A stretch of 64,000 nucleotides of DNA. Origin: Combretum micranthum (taxonomy: Eukaryota; Streptophyta; Magnoliopsida; Myrtales; Combretaceae). The notes below the pieces were generated by a model. The model had not been told where the DNA came from. It saw only the letters and a program-made list of their open reading frames with translations, and made no database searches. How positions within the stretch are numbered: the stretch's first letter is position 1; each line of letters starts with the position of its first letter. The position numbers and the translations under genes are program-made. Where the stretch lies: NCBI GenBank assembly GCA_024138025.1, contig JAMXBD010000429.1, positions 310,001 to 374,000 of the forward strand, written 5' to 3'. Shown here piece after piece: positions 46,275 through 58,596 of the stretch.

Positions 46275-46918
46275 CATCCTTGTCCACAAGGATAAAATTT
46301 GGATAGGACTTGGCAAAACGCCACTCATTTTCCCAGGTAGCATCTTCTTTTGGAGCTCCCTTCCATTTGATAAGGTCTTCATGCTTTGGCCGATACTTTC
46401 CTTTTTGTATGACTCGGCGATCAAGGACAGCTTCAGGTTGTGGAAGAATGACTGAATCATCTGTGACAGGGGGAAGTTGACCTGGTAGAGTAGTGTGAAC
46501 AGGCCCCAGATGTTTACGTAGCATACTAACATGGAACACATTATGAATTTGAGACCCAGGAGGAAGATCCAACTGATATGCTACTGTACCAATTTTTTTT
46601 AGTAATTTGATAAGGACCATAAAAACGGGGAGCCAACTTCATGGATGCACGAAAGGCCACAGAAGTTTGACGATAGGGCTGAAGCTTGAGGTACACATAG
46701 TCTCCAATCTCAAATGAAACTTCTCGTCGTTTTTTATCCGCTTAACACTTCATTCGTTGAGTAGCCATTGAGAGGTTATGCTGAAGCTCATGTAAGATGG
46801 TGTCATGGTCACGGAGGTATTCATCCACTGCTTGAATGCGAGAAGTGCCTGGAACGTACGTCAATAAATGTGGTGGAGGAATTCCGTACACTGCTTCAAA
46901 AGGGGTCATCTTAGTGGA

Positions 46919-49582
46919 TGTCACATCCCGTACAGCCCCGCCGTAATTATCAAAGGTTTATGATCAACTCCTGGTCCATACACATCTGATAATCACTAGG
47001 CTCACTAAATGATACCACACTTAAAAGATATTTACAGAAATGAAAGTTAAGTTTTTGGTACTTACGGGTATTATTCCAGGCATTTTCTTTAATTTCTTAT
47101 GGATTTCCTGCAAAAGAAGCTGTAGGGTGGTGAGCATAATTCCACGTGCTCAGTAAGTGGATATAAAAAGGGTAATTATAAACATTATAGTACAAATCAC
47201 AATCATTGTTATTAGAGTGAGTTATGCAGTCAATCGGGATGCCATCCGCGTAATGTTGACCGGTTCATTACGAGATTAGAGAAATTAACCCCACTCTAAT
47301 CTGGGTTTCGAGGAGTTAACACAAATTCATTTTCCATAAAAGGGAATGTGCAATGGGTCTCCTGTCCTCCCAAAAACCGTTCAGGACTAACCCTCGGATA
47401 GCTTGTAACCTTTACTGCGACCTCCTTCTTGTCACTTAGTTCAATAAAGGTTAAAAGAAGAAATCCATTCTCACCTGGACGGTCGGTTTTATGGATGCAA
47501 GGATGCGAAATGTGTTATGCTATGCATGATCGGTTATTATTTTCACTATATTCTTAATAATACATTCTTGGGTGATCAAACAAGTATCTCACACCAAAAC
47601 AATAGGATAAGTAAACATCCAATATCAAACAAAATCAATCAACCACACACGGTTTATAGCTAATTTACAAGCACAAACAATTATAATGTAAATAATATCC
47701 CTTTTCACAATTACCATATAAATGAACCACTTACCAAAATGGGCTTTGTTCGTGGAATAGATTGATGTGGATTTCACCTATAAGAATGATTTTGATAAAA
47801 TAATGAATTAGTGTTATGATACTAAATTTTGTTTTAGTTGTAGTATGATGATAAGGTTGGCTTATGGAATGAAATCACTTTTAAAAAAAAGATGGTATGT
47901 TAGTAAAAGAAATTAATGAGCTTACTTGGTTTAGAAAAGTTATTCTAATTCATATGGTATATGATTTATAGTTTATAATCTCAAGGTTATTGGTTGCTAA
48001 TCTTTAAACTTTTATTATTACATATATTTAGCAATGGTATGGATGGCATTATTGGAACTAGTATATATAAAGTAAAGTATAAAGGTGGTTAGGAATGATT
48101 TAGTAAAATTCTCATAATTTCTTTATTTACTAACTATAATTTAATATTCCCTAGCTATAGTTGATATTTACTAGCTATAATTAATAAATTAGTGCATATA
48201 TTCAAATAATTGTGAAAAAATTTGTAAGTATAAAAAATGTTAGTATAAATATCTTGGAGTAATAATATAATATTTTTTTATTTTTAGGAATCGTTTTAGG
48301 TATTTATTTTAAAAGTTCGGATTGCACTATTTCTTGTATAATCGTAATGAAAATCATGTAATTTTTTTAAAATATCAAAACTTCACGAAAAATTCTGAAA
48401 ATTTTATATGTTGTAACTAATATTATATTGTACTTACTGTAAAAGTTTGGAGCCGAACGAACAAGTTTTGATGTAGTAACTATTTCTCGACGGAGATCGG
48501 CTGGGGTTCGCCGGCGCCACCACTTAGCGGCGGAATCGCTCCTCCTGGAGTTGTCGGACGGCTTGAGGGAAATTTTAGGATTCTAACTGTGAAGTTTGGT
48601 GGTTTTCTAATTTCGGGTGTGAGTTTGGTGAATTTTGGAACTTCTGGGCGGTATTTATAGCGGATTTTGGGATTTTCTAAAATCGGTAAAAATTACCAGA
48701 TGTCAAAAATTTTTCATGCAAAAATTACCACGTAATCCCTATATTTTACACGTCCATTCTGTAAGCTACAGTAATTTTTGACATTTGTTTGATATTTTCT
48801 CCGAATTTTGACACCTAATTTAAGTACACGCATAATTATTTTGTTTTTTTATTTAAATATAAAAAAAATTTGTCATCCGTTCCCACGAATTTTCCTAATT
48901 TTTCTGATTTTTTCAGAGTCTTGATTGATGTTTATGTCTCCATTTGGTAATTTGTTTGGTTAATTTGTTACTTTTTGGGTAAATTGTTGCTTTTTAGGAA
49001 TTTTCCTTCAATTTTTCCAAAGTTTAGAGTTCTTATGGTTTCAGAATGATTATGACATTCTTAGGAGCTGAGCAATTCTTGTTTCCCATTTTTTGGAGTT
49101 TTATAGGGGTTTTTAGAGATATTTAGGTTAATTTGAGGGTATTTTAGTCTTTTTACTACTTTAATTTTGGTTTTATTAGACAAATTCAGCCAACTTTTAC
49201 ACTATTCATTGATTTGACTATATCTAATTTTACCTTAATTTACTTTTCATTCTTACTTTTACTTAATTACAATTTACTATTTCATGATTTACATATTTTA
49301 CTATTTATTTTACTATTTACTATTAACCTCGGTTATTTACTATCTACCTTTGTTATTATTTATATAGTCAATGATTTGGATTCTAAATTCTTATATTTCT
49401 ATATAATTTCTTTTGATTTCTTTTAGAAGGATCATATTCTTAGTATTATTATATATATTTATATATATTTTTTTTTCTATTTATTCAATTCTTAATTATT
49501 ACCTTACTTTAGTTCATATGAACATCCTTATATTACTTTTAGGTTAAATTTCATAGGCTAAATAAAAAATCGGGGCATTATA
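46919..49582. mobile_element. Nested 2.66-kb insertion in the integrase
   Basis: TAGTGGATG occurs at 46912-46920 and 49581-49589. Removing 46921-49580 restores the integrase reading VHSS-TKMT exactly. Two models fit. First, a solo-LTR-like unit TGTCACATCCCG...CGGGGCATTATA (46919-49582) with a 5-bp duplication GTGGA. Second, a Mutator-like element with a 9-bp duplication. CCCG/CGGGG words occur at both termini. The left 0.6 kb is GC-balanced, the rest AT-rich. No transposase, gag or pol was recognised inside. Orientation is unknown. Confidence 0.85.
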
Positions 49583-51961
49583 GTGGATGAATGGACGGAA
49601 GTGTTATAGCTGAATTCTGCCCAAGGAATCCAATCACACCACTTCCAAGGTTGATCACCAGCAAAGCAACGCAAGTATTGTTCCAAAGTGCGGTTCACCA
49701 CCTCAGTTTGGCTGTCCGTCTGGGGATGATAACTGGAACTCATACAAAGCTTAGTTCCTTGTAACTGGAACAATGTCTGCAAAAAGAACTGATAAACACC
49801 TTATCCCGATCACTAACAATGGATGTTGGAAACCCATGAAGACGGACTACGTTGGCTATAAAGGCTTTAGCCACTGTAAAAGCAGTGTATGGATGTTTAA
49901 GAGGAATAAAGTGGGCATATTTTGTTAAACGATCAATAACTACCATGATGACTGTATAACCATTCGACAACGGTAAAGCTTCAATAAAATCCATTGATAC
50001 CTCAGTCCACATTCGAGAAGGAATGGGTAATGGTTGTAGAAGGCCTGCTGGTTTCATGGTGTCAGTCTTGCACCGCTGGCATGTGTCGCATTGTCGTAGG
50101 AATTCTTTCACTACCCGTTGCATATTAGGCCACCTGAAACTGAGCTTGATGCGAGAAAGAGTTTTATGAAATCCGAAATGACCCCCAACTGGTGATGAAT
50201 GGCAATCCGCAATTATTTGAGGAATTAAAGTTGAAGTAGGACTCAAGTAAACTTTGTCATTCTTGAACCAAACCCCATCTCGCTGTGTCCATTGGTTAGG
50301 TGCCTGCGAAGGATTTAGCTTCTTATAGAAAGGGTCTTGTTGTACCTCTTCTTGTAATTTTGGCCACCAATCTGCATGTGGTGCTGAGATGGATATAAAC
50401 TGAAATTCTACCACACGGGAGAGAGAATCAGCAGCTCGGTTTTCAGATCCACGTTTGTATTCAATCTCGTAATCATAGCCAATAATTTTTGGAAGCCATC
50501 GAGCTTGAGCCGGAGTAGAAATTCGCTGCTCTAGCAAATACTTAAGACTCCTTTGATCGGTGCGAACTGTAAATGGTCTACCAAGCAAATATGGTCGCCA
50601 CTTTCGAATTGACTTGACAATGGCTAACATTTCCTTCTCATAAGCAGAAAATAACAAGGTGGACCCTTTTAACGCTTCACTATAGTAAGCTATGGGTCGA
50701 TTATTTTGGGAGAGTACAGCGCCAATTCCAATTCCGCTAGCATCACATTCAATCACAAATCGTTGAGTAAAGTCGGGAAGACTAAGAACTGGTGGTGATG
50801 TTAACACTTCTTTAAGCTTGTTGAAAGCTTGGTCGGCCGCCTTGTCCCACTTAAATCCATCCTTAGATAAAAGATGATTTAAGGGAGCTGCTATACTTCC
50901 AAAGTGACGGATAAATTTGCGATAATACCCCGCTAGCCCAAGGAAGCCACGTACTTCTCTTGTTGTGGATGAAGTCGGCCATTCAAGGATAACTTGAATC
51001 TTTGTTGGATCTACAGCCACTCCTTGTTCAGAAATTATATGACCCAAGTAATCCACTTGAGAAACACCAAACCTGCATTTCTTTTCTTTCACAAACAACT
51101 GGTTAGCCCTTAAGATAGTGAAGACGATCCGAAGATGTGAAAAATGTTCCTCCCATGTTCGTGAATACACCAGAATGTCATCGAAGAAAACCAAGATGAA
51201 CTTCCTGAGATATGGGCGAAAGAGGTCATTCATAAGGCTTTGGAAAGTGGCCGGTGCGTTTGTAAGGCCAAACGGCATCACCATGAACTCGTAGTGTCCC
51301 TCATGTGTCCTAAAAGCCATTTTAGGAATATCATCCTCATAGACTCGAATTTGATGGTACCCCACTGTTAAGTCTAATTTGGAGAAGAATTTGGCCCCAT
51401 GAAGCTCATCAAGGAGTTCATCAATTACTGGAATCGGATATTTGTCCTTTACTGTGATATGATTCAAGGCTCGATAGTCAACACAAAATCTCCAGCTGCC
51501 ATCCACTTTTTTTACTAATAGGGCCGATGATGAGAATGGACTACGACTAGGCCTTATCAAACCAGATTGCAATAATTCTTTCACCATCTTCTCAATTTTG
51601 GTTTTTTGGTAGTAAGGATAACGATATGGTCTAACGTGACAGGCTCAGTGTTTGGTTGCAAGGGAATGCGGTGGTCATGGGGTCTTTTGGGAGGTAAGTT
51701 GGTGGGCGTCTCAAATACAATTGAGAAGTCAAATAGGATATGGGATATATCTGGTGGGAGGGAATTCACTGGAGAAGTGTCACTAGAGAGTGAGATTTGA
51801 AAGAGGAATCCAGTACCTTGGATACAATTTGACTCCTTATCAGACAAGGCTTCTAGAGTAGCTTGCTTGAGACCATGGAATGTGTACGATTCTCCTCCAA
51901 CTTTAAAGGACATAGTTAATTGCTTGTACTCCATCTCTATTGGCCCAATAGTCTGCAACCA

Positions 51962-53300
51962 TTATACTCCTAAAACCAGTTGACAAGCTGCTACAGGAAG
52001 CACGTAGTAGTCAGCAGTAATGGGCTTACCTTGGATGTAGATAGTGAGCGCTTGACATAGGCCCATGCATTCAATCTGGTCTCCATTAGCAATAGTGACG
52101 TGAAACTTCTTATTTTGCACGATTGGTAAACCAAACCTCCTGACGAGGGCATGATCAATGAAATTATGAGTGCTACCGCCATCTATGAGTACTGTCACAT
52201 ACCTGTTTCCTAGTTTACCTAGGATTCGAATTGTACGGGGATGACTAGCTCCCAAAATAGCATGGAAAGAGATCTCAGGTATGGGTTCTTGGTAATTCAG
52301 GTCAGCTTCAACTTGTTCATCTTTGTCAATGCTTAGTTGATTGCAATCTTCTATCATGAATAATTGCGGTCGTTGACACCGATGACCAGGAACAAATTTT
52401 TCATCGCAATAATAGCACAATCCCTTTTCCCGTCGTTCTCTAGCCTCTTGATTAGTGATTCTTCGGAAGGTAGTTGTGTTAAGGCCTGCATTTCCACGTT
52501 GAACTGGTGGAGGGCCCAGTATTCCAGGGGATGAGTGGAAATTCACATTCGAAGCTGATTGGGATCGGATGGAATCAGTCGACTTCTTCTGCAGTTGATT
52601 TCGTTCTTCAATCAACCGTGCAACCCCTATGGCATCCACCAAAGTTCTGGGCTGTTTAATTTTCACATCTAAACGGATGTCATCTCGAAGACCTGCAATG
52701 AAACAACCAACAAGAAAGACCAGGTAGGCCATCAACTCGGTGGGAAAGTTTTCAAATGCTTCTTGATAGGCTGCCACGTAGTAGTTTGACGAAGACGAGT
52801 GAGAGCTTCTGAAGGATCCTCATAGTCTGTTGGACCAAAACGAGTGAGGATTGCCTTGGTGAACTCGTTCCAACTTGAGGTCCACGAAATTTCATGAACC
52901 ATCGATGCCATTGTAAAGCAATGCCTTCTAAATGGAAAGATGCTAGTTGGACTTGCTGGTCAGGACTGATGTTTTGAAACTCAAAGTACTGTTCAGCCTT
53001 GTATATCCAGCCACTTGGATCCTCCCCATTAAAATTTGGAAAGTGTAACTTAAGGTGGTGGTGGTTAACTGGTGGGGTATGGGGATTTATAGTAGTTGTA
53101 GGATTAGAGGTGTCTCCCCGAAAAAAAGGGTTGATTTCGGATTGGTGGGCAGGTTGGGTGATTGTGGTTCGTGAAGCCTGTAACTCCGTTAATATTGTTT
53201 GCAGGGTAGCATTGATTTTGTCGAAGTTGGATTCATGTCGAGCTAAAGCTTCATTGACATCATTGCGAAATTCGGCATTGGTCTTACCACGGGTATCCAT
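51962..53300 (-). pseudogene. gag-protease region of the - strand gypsy element
   Basis: ATG at 53300 (MDTRGKTNAEF). A gag domain ('GWIYKAEQYFEF', 'LQWHRWFMKF') reads to about 52890. A single-base shift follows and another lies near 52740, so a second open frame (52777-51962) covers the rest. It carries the zinc-knuckle variant CYYCDEKFVPGHRC and protease motif VTVLIDGGSTHNFID, where the catalytic triplet is D-G-G rather than D-T/S-G. The frame ends at an in-frame TAA that precedes WLQTIGPIEM. The capsid and protease of the element, now broken. Confidence 0.9.
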
Positions 53301-53315
53301 CTTCGCAACCTGGCT

Positions 53316-53327
53316 GCTCTGATGCCA
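53316..53327 (-). other. Primer binding site (- strand element)
   Basis: The - strand reads TGGCATCAGAGC next to the 5' LTR, matching the initiator tRNA-Met complement TGGTATCAGAGC with one change. Confidence 0.85.
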
Positions 53328-53328
53328 A

Positions 53329-53600
53329 TGATAGGATTGAATTTGAGAGTAGGAAGGAAAGAAAGAAAGGGGACGATAGGAAAGAAGATTTGTCGTAATT
53401 ACTTTTCTGCTCCTTTATTGAATAAGAGATTGGCTATTTATAATAGCCTTACAACGGGAATATAACAAACTCTGCTATAATCTCGGAACACTAAAGCCAG
53501 TACTCTTGACACAACTACTTGACAGAATAATATGCGCACAACTACTGACATAATAATATGCTAAAGACCAGTTCTAATAACAACCCACGTATCTTTATCA
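53329..53600 (-). repeat. 5' LTR (right end) of the - strand gypsy element
   Basis: 272 bases, aligned without gaps to 45987-46258. The four differences seen are in 'gacgaTagg', 'actcTtgAcac' and 'gacaTaataa'. Confidence 0.97.
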
Positions 53601-53605
53601 GGATC
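53601..53605. repeat. Target site duplication, right (GGATC)
   Basis: The second GGATC. Precise excision would restore '...ccaaGGATCtagatc'. Confidence 0.95.
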
Positions 53606-53665
53606 TAGATCTGGGAACATTTCACTTCTATCTCGTATTTACCATATTAGGTCCATGCTAGGATT

Positions 53666-54505
53666 GGAGCCATGAACGCAGGGTGGATTATGCAGACGAA
53701 TTTGTATAATCCACAAAAAAATACGGGTTGAATTAAAAATTTTAACCCATTTATATGCTGATCAAAATGGTCCGCCCCACATAACCCATAGGTTGAAGAG
53801 GGTCGATCCGTTGTGGGTTAGATTGATCTACGAATTCGCACTTAAAAAAAAACAAAAAAAATAAAAGGAAGAAATATAAATCTTATAAAAAAAAAATCTA
53901 ATATATTACTCTCTTTATTTTCTCTTTGCTTCACTTTTCTATTATTTAGTCATTGAATATTGATTATGTAATTTTTATGAGATAATGTTTTAAACTTTCA
54001 ACTTTTATGTTTATTATATTCTTAGTCCTTTTATCAATAATTTTTCTCTTATATTTATTAGATATTTAGATGTTTCTTTTTAAAATAAGCAATACAATAT
54101 CAATTGATAATTTTTATGATATATTTTCTTTGCCATGCCAAAGAAAAAAGTTGGAATGAATTCTAATTTATATTAGTTAAAACAAATCCTTTTATGTTGA
54201 AATAAAAAAAAATTCAAAATAGAATTCTATAATTTTTTCATACACGATTATTATCTAGGATTAGTATATGGTTAATTGATGAGATAAAAAGAAATATATT
54301 TTATATTTAAATTTGAATTTGAATTTTTATAAATTTTTTCAAAAAAAAATATTAGCGGGTTCATGGACCAACTTGCAAAACCAGCCAACCCGCGCAGGAT
54401 GGGTTGGGCTAAAAAGCTATGCAAGCCAAAGCGGGCTAGACTGCATAACCCACGGACTGACGCGGGATGGGGCAGGTTGGCTCGCATAACCTGTTTGCAC
54501 AGCTC
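53666..54505. mobile_element. hAT-like MITE (0.84 kb)
   Basis: The right end CCTGTTTGCACAGCTC is loosely inverted at the left (GGAGCCATGAACGCAGGGTGG). Words such as GGGTTA, CATAACCCA and GCGGG recur in both orientations near the ends, with a long AT-rich centre (53840-54350). The same style as 16818-17361 and 33367-34025, with different words. No clear 8-bp duplication. Confidence 0.6.
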
Positions 54506-56277
54506 TAGACAGGATATGGGTTGGAATGTTGAGTGAACGTAAATTCAAGTACTTGTGTACATTCAAAAATAAGTGTTCTAACCAAATCAATTTAATAGTT
54601 GGTTTTTTTATCGGTATTTTATTTATATCTATTCTGCATCTTTATCTTATCAATGTCTAATTTGTAAAATTTATTTATGAGTAAAAGTATTTATTTTTCA
54701 TCTATAACTGTTTGTGATAAATAATCTGATTCAAATAGATATAAAATAAATGTCAAATCAACAAATCAAACTCACCCTAACTATGTTCTAGTCCATGTTC
54801 TCAAAAATGTCCATGCATTGAAATCAATCTCTTTATATGTTATATTTTCTCAAAATTTGAGTAAATTAGAATCATATTGAGTTTGAGATTTATCTTTTAA
54901 ATACCAATAAGTTTGATCAAAATTCACTTTAGGTATAATTTGAGATAATTTAATTATCTTTCAAAAGAAATGGAAAAATTAAAATAATGCAATTAAAAGT
55001 AAGTATTAGCCTAAATAATAGCTACTCCTACTCTTCCGTTTTACCAGTTTGATTGAAACTCATTTCATATCTAATTCGAAACAATCAAGCAATCAAAAGG
55101 GCAAAATTGAAAAAAAAAAGAAAAGAAAAAAAGAAAGAAAGAAAAATTGTCTTGAACAAGTGAATGGAAAGCATGGCTAAGAGTAAGGACTTAACTCACA
55201 ATTATTATAGTTGTATCTTAGGGTTAATATTGCTTTTGGTAGTTAATTTTGCCTCAAATACATATTTAAGTACATAAAACTTAAAGTAGTAAAATTAACA
55301 CTTGATAAAATTTTTTGAATTCACTAATACTACTTGAGTTGGCAAAGTTAACTTTGGCAACTGAGTTGGCGCTTTTAGCTAATGGGGAAGTTATACACGT
55401 TAAATAACTAATAAAAGAATTAGAATATTAGAAAATTAAGCAGACAAATTGACACATATATTAAATTTCCTAAGAGTTAATTTGTTTACTTAATTATTTA
55501 ATTTGACAATAGTTGTGTTAATCTTATATATAATTGCCTAGCTTTTCAATTTATTTATTAGTTACTTGGTACATGTAACTTTCTTTTTTTTTTTTTACAT
55601 GTAACTTTCTTAGTATTAATGAATATGAAAATTTTAATTAGTTATTAAATTTACAATATCAAAATTCAAGTAGTTAATTATACATTTAGGTAAAATTCAT
55701 ATGCAAAATGCGACATTAGTTCAATATATTATTATATGGGATTGGTAATATTTTGAGATGATACGATAATATGTATAGACGATAAGATAAGAAATATGAT
55801 GATTCACATGAAAAAAAATAAAATTGATATGCAGCATGAAAATACCAGTACAATACATATAAACATTTAATTATATTATTTGATTCTTTATCTTTTGGCA
55901 CCTATTGTTTGATACACGGTATTTTAGCTGTATCTAATCTGTATGTATATTTTATTTATGTTTGATCTATATGTAATTTGTTTGATCTATTTATAAGTAA
56001 AAATATATATTTTTATTTATATTTATTTTTTAAAAAATATTTATTTAAAATGATAAAGATAAGATGCGAAAATATCATGAAAAAGGCAAAAGAAACAGAC
56101 ATAATATGTGGCCAGAAAAAAAATCAGACATAATGGAGATACCACACGTCCATATATATAACCATTCATACGGTAAGTAATTTGACTTCTATATTTGACT
56201 ATCTCGAGCATTTCAGCTTTTACCCTCTCGTGAAACACGAGGGGCTCCAAAGGCAGCATCGTTCCGCACGAAATTCG
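54506..56277. other. Intergenic with two probable MITEs
   Basis: About 54598-54778 ('gagtaaaagtatttatttttcatc', 'aataatctgattcaaatag', ending 'atcaaactcaccc') and about 55905-56062 ('ctaatctgtatgtata', 'tataagtaaaaatatata') belong to the dispersed MITE family. No gene. Confidence 0.5.
56223..56243. other. Short GC-rich hairpin near the duplication edge
   Basis: CCCTCTCGTG-AAA-CACGAGGGG folds into a stem of about nine pairs with an AAA loop, 35 bases before copy B begins. It stands out in AT-rich surroundings. No poly-T follows at once, so a terminator is not claimed. Confidence 0.55.
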
Positions 56278-56824
56278 TGGAACGTAAATTTGCTATTCTA
56301 GTTAAATGAAAATAGACGAGGCACGTTTTACTTGCAATAAGAAAACAAAATTTACTTATAACATTTTGGTGCATGTCAAAGGTATTGTTAAATTCATCTT
56401 ATAATTGTGTTAATGTTTTAAGTATTTGCTCTATTGGCTAGTTTTTGTAATTTATCCAAGTAAAAATTATATGAGGATTCCGAAATTAATTTTCCAAGAT
56501 CACTCCTTATTAATTTTTTTAACAAGCATGATAGCAGAATCCTATAATGGATACTTTATGTCATATATGATTCGTTGGATTGCTTAGTGGAAAACCAATG
56601 AAATAATTACCTAATGAAATAATTAATAAATTATTATCAAAAGTTCTATAATTTAACTCAACATCTTTCCTAAACCAATTAACTTGGAATGACTTTCATA
56701 ACTTACACGATAATTAATCTTCTTCTTCTTCTTCTTCTTCTTCTTCTTTTAAAATACACATTGAGTGGATTCCTTATGTCTGTACTTGTTCTTCTATATA
56801 CACCACATAACGAATGACCCAAAG

Positions 56825-57013
56825 TTACACGGTAAAGGAATGACGGAGAAATATATTCGATACATAAACTTCTACGAAGAAGCCATGAAGTTGTTCATAG
56901 TAATGCTTTATATGAAGGGAAAAGGAATCCCAATGTTGACCAGTGAGAAATCGTGTGGATCTAATTTTCAAAGTTGTAGCAAAAACTCTATATCCGAATA
57001 AGGTGTAATTCAA
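56825..57013 (-). other. Conserved 62-codon frame, copy B
   Basis: The counterpart of 36791-36979 with one residue change (Leu to Ile near the C-terminus). Unrecognised. Confidence 0.3.
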
Positions 57014-57256
57014 ATTTACAATCTATTTGACGATTTGATTCTAGCATAGTTAAGTTTCAGTTTGAGTTTACGCGTATGGTTGAGCATGAGTCTAGAACAC
57101 TAGAACAATTGACCTTCCATGAAACTTCACTGTATTTTGGATGACGATAATGGCAGGTATATTTTTAATTTTAGGCAATTTAGTGTCCCATATTTAAATT
57201 TTAACAAATTAGTACTTATATTTTTAAAGATGTGCAATTCAATGTATCTGTTAAAT

Positions 57257-57448
57257 GGGTTGTTTGGTTCGTCATTTTCATATCATTTTAGCATTTTATT
57301 TTTGTTGTTTTTAAACAAATTGTTTATCGAAAATATATACATATGAAAATAGATATTTTTACTCATAAACAAATCAAACAAATCAGATATAGATATAGAT
57401 AGAACACTGATAAAGAAACAATAAAAATTAGACAATCCAAACAAACCC
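57257..57448. mobile_element. MITE of the GGGTTGTTTG family (copy B)
   Basis: GGGTTGTTTGGTTCG at the left, GACAATCCAAACAAACCC at the right: clear inverted ends, better kept than in copy A. Confidence 0.75.
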
Positions 57449-58384
57449 TTATTTGATGGATGTTTATTCTGTTGATAAGAGAATAGCGGGCCAAATGTCT
57501 ATACTTTCAATTTTTTACAATTTATTTGCTGTTTGATACCGTATCTTTAGATTTTGGTAATTTTTGGACAAGTATATATATTTTTATGCTGTTATAAAAA
57601 TAAATGTTTATCAAATATTATTTAATAGAGACTCTGAATTGCACCTTGCTAAAATCTAAAGATGAAGCACTAAATTATTAAAGATTAAAAGTATAGGTAC
57701 TTGGTCTGCCTTTATTCTATTTAGATGAATAACAATGACATTTCTTAAAAATTATCATAAAGGACACCAAATATTTAAAATAATACAATTACACATAATT
57801 ATTTTTTTAATTTGATTTAAAATGATGAATATGTATATATAGTAGATTAATTGTAGCAGATAAAACGTAAAGTTTGCTTTTGAGTACAAATAGATAATAT
57901 ACGTTTCAAAACAGTACAATCTGAGAATATATTTACCTATAATATATGGTTTTACTTAGAATGTTGTTAACTTCATATTTATTTGCATTATTACCACTGT
58001 TTTATGTATCTGCTCTATTTGCATGTTTTTATAATTTATTCAAGTAAAATATTACATTTGGGAACCTACTTGCTTCAACTTGCAACCTACCACTTTAAAA
58101 GTAATCAATCAAAACTTCCTATTTTTTTTATCTATAATTTTTTATCCAACCTATCACTGTAAAACCAAGCTACCATTTTATGCACAAAATCCAACGATGG
58201 ATCTTGAGATTTCCTAGAAGTCACAAATACATTACTTGACCAATTATTTCCCCTGAGGGTTTGGGATCTAATTTTTGAGAATCACCCCTTGGCCCTTATA
58301 AACAAAAAAAGTTAGAAGGTTTTTTTGCCACCTATCTTTCAGTAGTCCTTTATTCATTTTCTTAATAAGTATGAACGTATCATA

Positions 58385-58596
58385 TAGGGTCTGTTTAGAT
58401 AATTTGTTTTTTTATCTATATCTGTATTGAAATGATATATGTAAATGTATCTAATTTGTATATATACTTTTCTTTATTTGATCTTTTCATGAGAACTGTC
58501 AACTTGTTTTTATTTGTATCTATTTTTTGATAAACAATTTATCAAAAAAAGAATTTTAGAAAAGTATTTGTCAGAAAAAGTTAGTCAAACATATCC
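58385..58596. mobile_element. MITE present only in copy B
   Basis: The left end TAGGGTCTGTTTAGATAA and right end TTAGTCAAACATATCC are imperfect inverses. ATA flanks both sides (58382-58384, 58597-58599). Copy A reads straight through as 'tatatcATAatgaaacc' at about 38383-38397, which is the empty site. Same broad family as 57257-57448. Confidence 0.8.

Larger units (their letters stand above)
46219..51961 (-). pseudogene. pol region of the - strand gypsy element, interrupted
   Basis: After an in-frame TAA (51962-51964) and a single-base loss near 51635, one frame stays open for 615 codons (51587-49740). It holds RT ([33 protein letters not shown]), RNase H (ECDASGIGIG, DQRSLKYLLEQ) and most of the integrase (HHCC region, SMDFIEAL, VSDRDKVF). 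A frameshift at about 49770 precedes TEVVNRTLEQ with the last catalytic Glu. The 2.66-kb insertion then splits it at VHSS/TKMT. The frame resumes at 46918 and ends in a chromodomain (46440-46250, VLDRRVIQKGKYRPK, DATWENEWRF). The stop at 46219 lies within the LTR, so the C-terminus overlaps the polypurine tract and 40 bases of LTR. Confidence 0.92.
45987..53600 (-). mobile_element. Young Ty3/gypsy chromovirus with nested insertion
   Basis: A 7.6-kb element on the - strand: 272-base LTRs at both ends (about four mismatches, no indel), primer site 53316-53327, gag 53300-51962, pol 51961-46219, polypurine tract 46259-46274, and perfect GGATC duplications. Domain order is gag, zinc knuckle, protease, RT, RNase H, integrase, chromodomain. 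Without the nested 2.66-kb insertion it would be about 4.95 kb. Despite its youth, gag-pol carries a nonsense codon and several single-base shifts, so it likely moved using enzymes from relatives or decayed quickly. The zinc knuckle is of the same unusual type as in the + strand element, but the LTRs are unrelated. Confidence 0.96.
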
